Assembly (NCBI GenBank): GCA_905178155.1
Contig: CAJINV010000001.1
Location: 4,754,747 to 4,818,746, forward strand
Source of the DNA: Amoebophrya sp. A120
Taxonomy: Eukaryota > Sar > Dinophyceae > Syndiniales > Amoebophryaceae
Reading direction: 5' to 3'
DNA: 64,000 bases
Shown: positions 49,001 through 61,206 of the stretch, in pieces
Numbering within the stretch: position 1 is the stretch's first letter
Layout: each line of letters opens with the position of its first letter
Notes under the pieces: generated by a model
Told to the model about the DNA's origin: nothing
Seen by the model: the letters and a program-made list of their open reading frames with translations, nothing else
The model's database searches: none
Made by a program: the position numbers and the translations under genes

Positions 49001-52000
49001 TGTGCGGACTTCTTTTCGGATTTTTTGTCCTTACCCGACATTTTGCGTCTGGAGCAGGTGAGTCGCTGCTTGCTGAGGCACTTTCGCGGACGAGCCTTTG
49101 TGCAGTACCAGAAAGTGCACGTGAAAGAGTTCAGTCACGCACTGCTGTTCGGCCTTGGCCACGGCAGGTTTGTGAGAGAGGTGTCCGTCTACGCGGGACC
49201 GAAGGGAACTCTGGCCTACGACGATGGGCGGGGGAACCGGAAGAGCTCTAGCCGCATGAAATTTCGCACACCGCCGCCACTGCCACCGTTTGATGCGGCG
49301 AAATTTGCTGAGAGTAACGAAAGGGCAGTAGACTCCGTATTGTCGTATAACGGCACAACTAGTAGTACAACTGCCGCAGGGTCGTCGACGTCCAGTAGCA
49401 GTCGGGTGACATCAGTTCTTTCACCAGGAGGTTCTGCAAATAGCGCCGTCGCCGGCGGACCCCTGACAACTTCCCAGCAAATAAACCAGCCTGTGCTGTG
49501 GCCGACACCGACTTCCCCGCGCATCATCGCGTCCTCCTCGTCGTCCCAGCAGCTGTTCCCGCCCCAGAGCAACAACCTGTTTGCGAGTTCCGACGGTATC
49601 CGGAGCCCGCCCAGTTCTGCTTCCAACAGCTCTGCGTCGGACCGGCGGAACCAGGTGGGCCGCCTTCGCGGGGATTTGGACCTGTCCAGCTCCAACACCG
49701 CTCCGCTTTGGCTGAGCTCCTCCTCCAACGACGACTCCTCCGCGCAGTCCGAAATCGAGCGGTATCGCCTTCGCAACCGCCGGGAACCGGCAAGGAGTCC
49801 CGCGTCCTCGCGCTTTCCAAGAGCGCGGGAGGAGGAACCGGTCTCCAGCCCGAATTACACCTCACGGGATGTCGAGGTGGAGGACCAAAGTGTGATGACT
49901 CCGGGCCGAATCTGGAACTTCCAACAAGGATCCGGAGGTGCCGCTTTCGGAGGTGGAGCAGGAGGTCTCACGCAGCAGCAGCTTGTTCCGGCTGCGGGAG
50001 AACAGCAGCTGCAGCTTTCGCAAAGAAATAGTACCGTGCAGCCCGGGCAGAGTGGAGCGACTAGTACGTCGGGGGAGCATAATACAACGACTCCGGTTTA
50101 CAATTTCTCGGACCTGATTCCGCCCATGCCGTATGATGAATCTGAAGTGGACAGGACACGGAACTACAACCTCCCCTCAAGGGTCGTGGGAAATATTTTC
50201 AACACAAGTAGCTCCACGACCATTGAACAACAGTTGAGCAATGATATGTCGCGCACTCGCTCATTCGTACGCGCGTCGCTGACGTCGTCTGGCGACGAGG
50301 ACGAGAGCGCGCTGCTTCAGCTGCAGCCGACACCCCCGCCGACCACCGCGGCCAGCATCGAAGCGCCGACTGGAGGCGCGCGTTCACCACTGCTGAACCG
50401 ATTGGACGAAGATGATGGCACTTCTACCGGGCAAGGACAACAGCTTGCGACAAGTCCCGGCGAGCAGCAGGGGAGCACGATCTTCACTCCTCGACAGGAA
50501 GACGCGCTCTTGGCAACATCCACCCTGCCCGCGACGCACGCCAGTGCGGCGGCCACACTCGCGGCACGCGCGATTGTCGCGGAAGCTTTGTCCACGGCCT
50601 TGCAGCATTTGACCAATCGTACGCGCTTGCTGACGCAGCAGACGTCTATGCTTCTTTCCCGGTTCGGACAAGAGACCAGCCAGGAAATGCTTGCGCTCTT
50701 GCCGCCCGAGCAGCGGTCCTCTACTTCCGCAGATCTGCGTGCTCAACATAGTACTCGGACGTCGCGTGATCACAGCCGGAACAATTCGAACCCGAGCCGA
50801 CCGCCGCTGCCCCGTAGAGAGCGTGGTCCGGCGCAGCTTGTTTCGGATGATGCTTTCCTTCGCGGCTTTGCTGACGCAATTCCGCACTTGCCGGGTGAAG
50901 TTCCGATCGCTCCATTTGAACTGAATCCTGTAGCTCCTTCGGGAGCGCAAGTAGAACCCATTCAAAGTCGTGGGAACGACGATGCTGTACTGTCTCAAGG
51001 AATTATTTCATCCTCAACTACGACCGATGCTGCGGCGATCGACCTCGGGACAATCCGTTCCTCGGCCGCGCTAACGCGAGGAGAGCAGGAAGATCTATTG
51101 CCGACGCAGCAGGGCGTGGGAAGCGACGCTGTGCCCACGCTCCGATCTTCCGCTATCCAAATCGCCGATCACGCGGCAGCGATCGCGCGCATTCTGGGAC
51201 GCCGCAACCTCGTCGGCGCAGTAGACCGGAGTACTACAGGTACTATCACGACCAATAACCGAGGATCCAACACCTCCTCTGCCTACGAGGAAAATCGGCG
51301 GTCTCTGGCTGCGGAACTGGTGACGTCCGGAGCGCGCGACGGCGGCGCTTCAACACAGGACGAATCCGATGCGTATGACATCACGTATCCGGAGCAGATG
51401 CACGGCGGTAGTACTGGGCGGTTATTTTCCGCAGGGCAGGCAACTGTACCAGGACCAGCCCTGAACAATAGCTCGATGTTCCGGCAGCAGACCAGTAACT
51501 TTCGCCGGGATTTAGACCGAATCCTGAACCGCCGCGCGACTGACACGACGACGGACCTGGGCGAGTCACAAGGAAGCATCGGAACGACCACATCGCCGGC
51601 CGGCGGAAACACCAATCCGACCACTCCGCGCTTCGACAGCACGGCTGCTGACAGCACGACAGCCACGACAGAACAACAAACCTCGATTGGAGCATTCACA
51701 TCAAGGCCAGATAGCTTAGCCTCTGCTTGGAGAAATCTCGTCACTGCTAGTCAGCAGAACTTGCCCAGCGCGCAAAGAGGACTGACGACAGGAGGGACTA
51801 CAACCGGCACGAACACAACAACCAGATCTGCTGCGTTGCCCAATTTGGAGCGCAACCCGTTTTTGGCAAACAGTAGCAACTCCACCCGCGCCAGACGCAT
51901 TTCGCAGCGGGATTACCTGACCATGCGCAGCGTCGGGCGCATTCGCGAGCTGGCGACGTCGCTTGGGCACGAGATTGAGGACGGCGAAGCGAACCAGGAG

Positions 52001-55000
52001 CTCGAGCGCAGCAGCTTCCACTGTCGGCACTACCAAGCATCCGCGACGGCGTCCGGCAGTCGCTCGGCCCAGCACAGCAGCCGGAGTTTTCCCACCTACC
52101 ATACCGCCGCCGGGGAGTTGACGGAGTTGGACTTTTTGTTTCCAAATTTAGAAACGCTCCGGCTCTACGAGGTTCCGCGGTACGTTCTCGTCGACGTCAC
52201 GTTGCCGCTCTTCGCAAACTTGAAGGTGTTCTGTCTCCGGGGCGGGACCCTGGTCGCGCCCGTGGTTTTGGGGGACTTGAAATTAGGAAGTAGTAGTTGC
52301 AGTGGTAATTATCTTCCAAGCGCTGGTCCGACGACCGGCTCCTCATTGTCGCGGATGCAGATCAGCACGATCCGCGAGAATTCTCCCGGCCCGAATATGC
52401 AGGCGTCGACCTTCTCGCCGAGAACAGCCATTGCGGATCTCGACGTCGAAGCCAACTACAGTGTGATGGATGATGAGAACCAGCAGGCGGATGAAGAACG
52501 TCGCGATCGCGAACAACAGACGGCCAGTACGACAACAAGGACCACGACGAGCCCGCTCCTAGATTTGCGCGACGGAAGACTGCAGGGCGGCGCAGAGGGG
52601 ACAACTACTAGCACAACATCGGTGCAGCAGGACCACGTTCAGATCAAAACGGCACGGAGCGAACGCACGTTAAGAGGTTCTCGGATGAAAAGTTCTTCTG
52701 CGGTAGACAGTTTGTCCATCGCGACGCCAGGGCAAATGCTGCTGGAATTCGAGCTGAGCCCGAAGTCGAATAAAGGAAAGAAGAAGTCGTGCAAGATGAA
52801 CTTGGCTATTGCGGACGAAAATCCAAGATTTGATGCAACAAGTCCAACGCAAAGTCCGGTAGATGACGAGAAAGAGAAGTTGCAGGCGGTAAAAAACCAA
52901 GTGCAGCAGGCCATCCAGAAAAAGAAACCTGCCGGAGCAGGCTTGCAGGCGATCCTGGATGCGTTCGAAAAGGATTTCGTTAGCAAAGACCAGCAAGAGG
53001 TGGAAAACGACAATGGAACAGTCGCATCGCCTGTTGCAGCAGTGTCTCCCGCATCACTCACCGCGGAACTTCTACCGCAAGACCAGCTGGCAGCAGAAGT
53101 TGATGACCAGCTCTCGGTGGTAGAAAATAACGCTGCAACTGTCGCAGTTGCTGATCCGCGCTTCCGCAGATGGCGATTCCTGGCGGGCGCATCGCGCGCA
53201 AAATTCTTTTCCGCACAAAAGCTGGACTGCCTGGGACTCGAGTTCGGGCGAGTGATTGAAACGCTGAAGAACAGTCACCACAATTACAAGTTCACAAGGC
53301 TTTTGCTGACGGCAATCATCAACTGCGCCTCGGATCACGTCCGGAACTGTTTCCCTCCCTTGATTGAAAAGGATGGGGTTTTCGGATGGGCTGTTTCCTC
53401 TATGGGCTCGCGGCGCCGCCCGCCGCGGCCGGCCGAAGTGACCGCACTGATCGAGAATTTGTGCGACAGCTTGGAAGAACTCTGCCTGAAATTGAAAAAG
53501 TCGTCGTCACAGCTGGTCTCCTCCGCAACTTGCGCCGCTTGTGGCATTGCGACAGGAACTTCTGCGAATGGCAAAAATAAAAGTAAGTCGACTTCTGACG
53601 TCGCTAGTGGTGTTACAACCACATCTTCCTCTTCGCAGCAAGACGTCCACCTTCTCGGTGACAGTCCGTCAACGACCGTAGTTTCCGTCCGCGGTTTCCC
53701 TTCAGGAACCCCGCAAGCCCAACATCAAGCGGAAATAAATAAACCCACCACGACGCGCACCAACAAGCGACATCAAAACGGTCCTCAGGATCCGCACGAC
53801 GCGCTGCAAGCCGTCGCGGAGCGCGTTGCCCTGATCTCTTGGGCAATTGGTAGCGTCTTGTCCAGCCCGTACTGCTTTGATCCCCCGTCGACGCTGTTGG
53901 TGCATGCTTGCAAGGCGGTCTTGGTCGCACTGGAGGCGGTGAACCTGGCGGCGACACAGAATCTTCGGCTACTGGGGCAACTGAGTCAGCCCTCGGTGTT
54001 CGTCACGACGCTGATGCAGAGCAGCTTCTGTGCCAGTCTAAGCTCGGAACGACTGAAACAGGCGTTGCACGAGGTGCGCCGGTTCTGCTGCCACTCGATT
54101 CTCGTGATCCTGCGCCGGTCTTTATTGCAGCAAAGCAAGGCGGAGCGGGCCATGCGGCAGTTGGTCGCGGAGGTGCCGAACCTGATCCCCATTCTGCTAC
54201 CCCCGGACGACGAAACGTCGGACCAGGCTTTGTGCGTCGTGGATCTCGTGGCGTATTTGACCACCTGCACCAACTGGACGGAAACATCCAAGCGGGCGGC
54301 GTTCGACGCCGCGAAGCGCATCGTGCGTGTCTCGGCATCCTCTTCGTCGAGCAAGCGGGGGCGTGGTCCATCTACTGCTTCGGTTGTAGGAGTGAACAAC
54401 ATGATAAATCAACAGGAACATCATCAACCGGGCATTATTGGAGTGGACCAATCGACGTCCCGGTTTATGTCCAATTCCACAGTGGATTTACACGGAGCAG
54501 GCAACATCAGCGGGAGTGCGACCACGTTGCAGCTTCTGCCGTCCCCAAGGGCTTCCGCGGGACCACATAGTACAGCAGCCGCCGCATCTACTGCCGCTAT
54601 TATTCTTGACGCCACGGTTGAAATCGAGCCACTACGCGTGGCGAGGAATGGCGCGAGTGGTCTGATGGAAGTGGACGATAGAGGGAATAACAACAGCTCG
54701 TCTAGAACGGCGCACACCTCACTTTCTGGTAGAAACAATGGAACCACTACAGCCATCTCTCCACGCACGACAACGGCGTTGCGCAGTAGTACGGGAGCAG
54801 AAACCACGAACTCCGCCGTGACTGCGCTTGAGCTTCCCACAAGCGAGTCGGGCGGGGAAGAGTGGGATCCCTACCACTTGGACAGCCGGAAGTTGGCGCT
54901 GGCGGACCGCGGGACGTTCTCCATGTCCAACTGGATGAAATTGAAACGTGGCCTGTCGTCCCCGGGCTCGAAGAGCTCCTCGTGCGCGAGCTCCGGGGGG

Positions 55001-58000
55001 TCCTATTTCACGTGCGACCTGTCCAACAGCGAGAACGAAGAGGAGAAACAAAAAGCCGGGGCCAGTAGTACGAAAAAGGCCGCTTCCGCTACATCGCCGG
55101 CAGAAGGGGCCGTGGTCAAAAGTCCTGGGATTTTGAAAAAGACACCAGAAAGTAAGGCGGAAAAGGACTGCTCAAAAACATCAGACGAGAGTTCTTCTTC
55201 TGCGGAAGACGAGTCTGCACCATCCTCAGCGGCGAATGTTGACAAGTCCGCTTCTGCCACAGTCGAGATCGTAGTTCCGGAAGTAGAACCAATACAGCCA
55301 GCGACGACAACTGCACCAGCTCCGCAAGGAGCGATTTCCAGCGGAGCTACTACAACAGTGGCTGCTGCTCCACCAGTTGTTCTTGCGAATACCGCTCAGG
55401 AGCTCGAAAACGACCCCGCAACCGCCCCTCTGACGACATCCTCAGATGTGACCACGGTTGCGGGCGACGACCTGGCAATTACGCAAACCGTCGCTGCCAA
55501 CGACGGAGTTGTTGTACTTCCGACGACGTCTTCCACAGTAGTGCCGACGTCGACCACAACGACCACTACTATTCGCGTCCCGCAGTACCAACAGGCTGGA
55601 CCTACGAGGAACAATGCGTCCGAGGACAACGAATTCAACCAACTCTCTTCTTCTTCCGCCTCCCGGGACCTGCTGCGCGAAGAGAACGACATGGAGGAAA
55701 ACGACCTGCGCGCTGTGGATGAAGATCACGAGGATAATATCAACGAAGTACAGCCAGCCCATGTTGGTTCCCTTGGCATCATCAACACCTCCACGTCGAG
55801 TTTGTCTTTGTCGCACGCAACCAGTGCGAGCGGATCGAGCACCCCGACGATGTCTACTACAAATCACGGGGGAAGTAACCTGAACCATCTCACGATTCCT
55901 CTTCCCTCTCCACCGATGATGCCGCGGATTAATACGGGGGCGGAAGCGCCCACGGATGAGAACGAGGATGACATCAGCAGGGTCATGGACAGTCGAATTG
56001 TCGACCGGGGAGACCAACTCTCCTTCCATTTGACGACCTCCTCGCTTTCCGATTCCAGCAGTTCCAGCAGTGACAACGAGATTGAGGTGCTCACTAACAA
56101 CAGTCCCAGCCACCAGCGCCTCACCCTGAGGCGGAACGCGCTGCGGCCCAGCCACCCGGAGGCCGCAGACGACGTGGGGGGCGTGGTCGATTTGTCTATG
56201 GACCACACGTATCAACCGAATAGGAACAACAACAGTAACGCTGTTGCAAGAACAGCGGGACCTACTTCGTCCGGAACCATCACCCCAGCACCACCATCGC
56301 GAATCGTACAACCTTTTCGCTACGATCACATGCTGGAGTACCCGCCGTTCCGGTACAGCATTGGGATCGGGCGCAACATGGAACAACAGCAGCGGCAGCG
56401 AACGCCCAGTCCGCAAGAAGACGTCGACTCTGCAAACGAAACGCCACGCACGATTTACACACCCGCCAACGCAGGAGCTTCGGCGAGCCAGTTTATTCCT
56501 CCCATCCCGTCCGCCTGGAGCACTAGCGGGGGACAAAGTGTGCCCATGACGCCGACCAACACGCCTGCGGTTCTCAATTCGCCGCAGCAGCACATGCCAG
56601 GCGCGGCTCCGCCGACCGGGGAGTTGTTTGCCGTGGCCTCGCAGGCTGGCCCAGCGAGCGAGACTGCGATTTTGAATGCGGTGAGTAATCATGCAGCAGC
56701 TTCGTTTGCCGGTGGAGTGGCGGAAATGAACAATGCAGTACCTCCGCAGCAGCTGAACACCAATAATGTTGCGCCGGCACATCCGGACTACAGCAATTTT
56801 GACTTCGATACTGGTCACCGCGTTCGGCGCATGTACAGTACGGCGATGCAGGTGGGCTACCAGCACGAGAGAGCGCAGTCCCGCAGCGTCCCGCCGCCGG
56901 AGGTGCGGAATGTGGTGCAGAACACCTACAGTCTGTACGACGAGATTATCATGCAAGAAGAAGAGGACGTGGAATCTGAGGAGCAAGCGCTGCTGCACCG
57001 CGAGCGGCGGAGAATTCGCGGATCCAGTTCCTCGTCTGCGGCGAATCAACAGCAGAACAACAACAGTACTTCTGCAACTGCTGGAAGTGGTAATATCAAC
57101 ATCTCTGCTTCTCCGGTCACCTCGACTGCGGCGGCCGGCACGAACTGGTGGAGGGCCCGGGGCCAGGCGATTGGTAGTTCATCGTCCACTGGCAATAATA
57201 ATTCGCGGAACGACAATTCCAGTACAAACCACCACCGGCGGGCGCACGAACTCCAGGCCGGCGCGGTGGAGCACCAGCTCGGAGTAGGCCAAGATCATGT
57301 CTTCGACCTCTCGCAGCAAACCCTGTCCGCGTCGGGTGGTGGCTACGTGGCGGCGCCGGACACATCGGCGGTGGAGTCAGTACACTTGACTTCCAGCTCC
57401 AGCGACCAGGACAGCGATGCCGGCGGGTCGTCGCAGCAGCTGCGCCGCATCGAGGCCAGTAACAACGTCCACTTCGCGTCGGACGATACGAGTATTCCGC
57501 CCCAGGGAAACACACAGCTGCAGCAGTCGGGGAGCGATTCTGCTGGAGTTGTTGGGGGAAATCAAGAGGCTGACGATGCGCCAACAACCATAATTTCCTC
57601 TCCCGGCCAGCAAACTCGAGCAAGTGTTGCTGGTGGCGTGAACAGAAGCGTGAACACAATTCGTGCGGCCACGGACCAGGTCGCGTCGCGCCTTTTCCCG
57701 TCCTGGAACACAAACGTGACCAGTGCGACAAGCGGAGCGCGAACGTCCACCTCTGCGAGTACCAGTCTCGCGTTGGCCGCGGCCAGTCGCAGCTATGTCC
57801 TGGACACGCCGGAAGTGAACGTGAACAACGACGAGGCTCTGGGCCGGCCAACACCGTTTGGCTTGAATCCGTACACGAGACAGAACAACTACCCCACGAA
57901 TCGGGCGAGGCGAATTCTCGACTGGGATACCTTTTCGCAAACTGCCAGCAACGAAGCAAACGCGAATGGTGGAACTGCCGCGGCTGCGCGTGCGGCTTTT

Positions 58001-60048
58001 CAGCAAAGGAACGGAATAAATCCCTTCATGGGCGGCGGCGGGCTGGCACCTCCGAGAGGGGCAAATGCAAGCAATGGAACAACCGCATCTGGGCCACCCA
58101 CTGGGATGAATGCACCTCCCGGTGGAATAAATGCGAACAACATCACCGCTGGAAGAATCACACCCGCCTCGTTCGGTTTGTTCGGCTCGCACCGGCGTCA
58201 GCCGCGGCCGCCGGCGATTGATCACAGGTCTCACGCGGTCACGAGTCAGGAGTACGTGCGTCAAATGGAGTCGGGCGCGTTTGCGGACATCTTTCCGTTC
58301 TTAACCGACGGGTCGTACACAACATCAAGCAGCAGTTCCGGAGGAAACAATTCTGCGTATGGTAATTCTACGTCCTCTTCGAGCAACAGTTCTTCTTCGT
58401 CTTCCAGTAGTTCTTCTTCGTCGAGCAGTCACGACCAGGAGAGCAACGAAAATGAAGACAATTCCGCCGTGTTCAGTCTCCTCGACCAAGCTGCGCGGAC
58501 GGCGACCACACGAGCGGGTTCGTCTAGTTCCTGGTCGAATTCAGGGTCCTCTGACGTCGTCGCAATGGTCAATAAATCCACGGGCTTGGAGCAGGATCCA
58601 ACAACTAATACTAGTCGCAGGAGCAAGACAACCACTGCTCCTGCCCCACCAAAGCTGAATTCGGGGCAGCGCATCCGGCACTTTCACGCAAGCCAGATTT
58701 TGGACCGGCTGGCCTACAGCGGCTACCGACCCGCACTGCAAGACCGGGGACAGTTGAAGAAGCGGAAGGAGTGGCAGGCGGCGCTGCGGCCCGGCACGCA
58801 CGTGGACGCCATGGACACCGAGCAGGCCGCCTGGTACGAGTCCTACATCGTGAGTATCAACGAGGACGCGTGTCTGGTGCACTTTCTGGGGTGGAACACC
58901 ACGTGGCGGCGGCACGTGTTTTTGAAGTCCGCGGACGCGTTGAGGCTACAGCCGCGCAACTGGGTCGTCCCGGAGTGGCGGCGCAAGCTCAAGCGCTTAG
59001 ATAGCCTGGATGTCAAAATTCCGCTCGCACAGACCTTAGGAAGCAAACTGGAGATGCACGCATTTTTACCCATTTTGCAGCAGATGAGTTGTACTAGTAG
59101 TTCATCCGCGGGACAAGAAGGACCACACGGAGCTGTATCCTCGTCCTCTACGCAACCAGCAGAGCAGCAACAGACGACTTCGGAGGGGAACAACCTCCAG
59201 AGTAATATCGCCGCTACAGAACAGACCTTAGGATCCGCCCTGCCGACAGTGGCGGAAAATAGTACATCAGCCTCGACTGATGTAAATGGAGCCGCGGCAG
59301 GTTCTCTATTGTCCAGCAGTAGTCCCAGAGGACATCAACATCAGCAGTCCACCACAACAAATACAGCCAATCCGGTGGGACGCACCCCGACTGGCTTGCC
59401 ACAGGGAGCGGTGTTAGAAAAGGGGGATTGTATTCATCTGCAGGCCGGCATCGAGATTTGTAGCTTTGAGGAAGAAAATCTAGTGGAATTGCGGCCGCGA
59501 TGGAAGGTGGCGCAGATCATCCAGCTCCGCGACCGATATGCGCAGGTGCGGGTTCTCGGGAATCCGTTCCCGCGGGAAAGGACGGCAGACCTCGCCGCTG
59601 CAACCTTCGGGGCGATTTTGGATGGAGGGTATCTTATGTTGCTTCACTTGCTTCAACTATGCATTTTTTTATATTTGGGACGACTACGGGCAGCCCAGTA
59701 ACTCTTTTGTCTTACGGAGAAGCTGCAAGGATGGGTGCATCTTCCTTTTCGTTGATAGTACTAGGCTGTTCCCTCTGAAAATTCTCCTACGTAAGTTCAC
59801 GATTAAGTACTTCAGATGTTTTCTTTATCGCTCATCAAAAACCACGAAACAGGTACACGCTCGCCTTCTGGGTCGACCTCTACGGTAATTCCGTGCAGCC
59901 GTTCGGAACACACACCATAAAGCCGTCGACGCGTCGGCCGGTGTGGAGCTTTCTGGAGGCGCCGAATCCGCCGCACATAAGCGCCGACGACCGTTGGGAG
60001 GTCACGGAAGAGGAAACCCCGTTGCGCCCGCACATGTTTGCGGCCTAA
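46088..60048 (+). CDS. 4,578-residue protein with F-box-like and Tudor-like parts
   Basis: Exon 1 is 46088-59628, one open frame of 13.5 kb; exon 2 is 59853-60048, joined by a GT-AG intron with frame intact. Most of the protein is Ser/Thr/Asn/Gln-rich and probably disordered. Folded islands stand out: an F-box-like helix set near 48985-49095 (SLPDILRLEQVSRCLLRHF); a leucine-rich-like stretch near 52105-52290 (FPNLETLRLYEVP, FANLKVFCLRGG); helical, ARM-like segments at 53150-53520 and 53790-54340; and a barrel module near 58790-58965 (GTHVDAMD, WYES, CLVHFLGWN, LRLQPRN). A second such module at 59425-59950 spans the intron. The combination suggests a scaffold, perhaps a ubiquitin-ligase substrate adaptor with a chromatin- or methyl-mark-reading end; that is inference. 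There is no introner in 13.7 kb of coding sequence. Confidence 0.8.
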
Positions 60049-61206
60049 TAGAGACAGATACTTAGCTTTTATGGTGGCTTTCGATTTGATATTCATCAGG
60101 CTTCGCAGCGAAGCAAATTTTGAATTTTTGACTTTTATTTATCTTCGTCTTTACAGTTCGATTTCGATTCGTAAGAGCTTTGATTTCGTGGAGTGTAGAA
60201 GTAAAAGCTCTTTGGATCATCGTTTTTCCGCAGACTACAGAGGAGTATATTGTATGATTTTTCTTGACCGTCAGTTCGTTTTTTTTTTTCGGAAGGTAAA
60301 CAGAGTTGCATAATCAGACTATGAACGACTGATGAGATTCAATTTCAAATATATTTTCGTTCCCTGACGGAGCATCAATTCGAGGCCAATAACTACTACC
60401 CTTTTTTTTTCACCCCCTCGCCAAAAGCATTTCTTTCGAAATATCTTTATCTGCCCCCACAGCATATCGAATCCACCCGATGCGTTTGACAACCTAAAGT
60501 TTTATTTTTTGATCTCTCTCTAACTCTATCACCAGCCACTATCAGCTTCAGCACGAACAAGACGAACACGAAGACAAAGTTTGATGGAAGCTGGTTTCTG
60601 ATGTTCCTAAAACACCTCCTTCGTACCTCCACCACATCGCTCAACATCCGTCCTGGAAGATCTCACCTTAGTAACAGACCGCGACGGAAAAGTATGAAGA
60701 TCCGCTACTAGATCGTCACTGTCGTTTGTTGTGCTCGTACGCAGTCCCTGCGAAACGGTGTGGAACCAAGGGTCACGATGTTGTACGCAACGGTATTGCA
60801 TTACATAATCTCACAGTCCGCTTCACATGCACCAGGAATTTTGTTTGCATACTGCCATTTAATACAACTTGAAATTTGCTTCCGTGATTAGAAATCATCG
60901 AAAAAGTCGAACTGTTTCTCAAGAAAAGTAGATCGTGGAGATGAAGGTGACTACATCAAGTTTCTTAGTTCCCCGCCGAGTCCTACGATTCGATGAAAAG
61001 AGTTTTATATATATAATTTTATGCTTTTTCTTCGTCAAGTGTCGTTTGCTACCAGTTGAATATGAGAAGTTTCTCATTCTTTCTTGTGACTTTTAAGACA
61101 AAGGACTTGATGCTGTCACGAGCAGAATCGGGAATGAGAAAATGTGCCTGCCGCTGCTTCTTCGTCAAAGAAATTCGTTTCATTCACAAACAGCACCTAA
61201 ATTGTC
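60049..61206. other. spacer downstream of the giant gene
   Basis: AT-rich, with T-runs and an AT dinucleotide run near 61006. No credible exon. A stop at 61198-61200 closes the frame just upstream of the next start codon. Confidence 0.5.

Noticed and set aside
55442-57049. 535-codon open frame on the - strand
   Set aside because: It lies antisense inside the 13.5-kb exon and mirrors its Ser/Thr-rich repeats; composition explains the missing stops.
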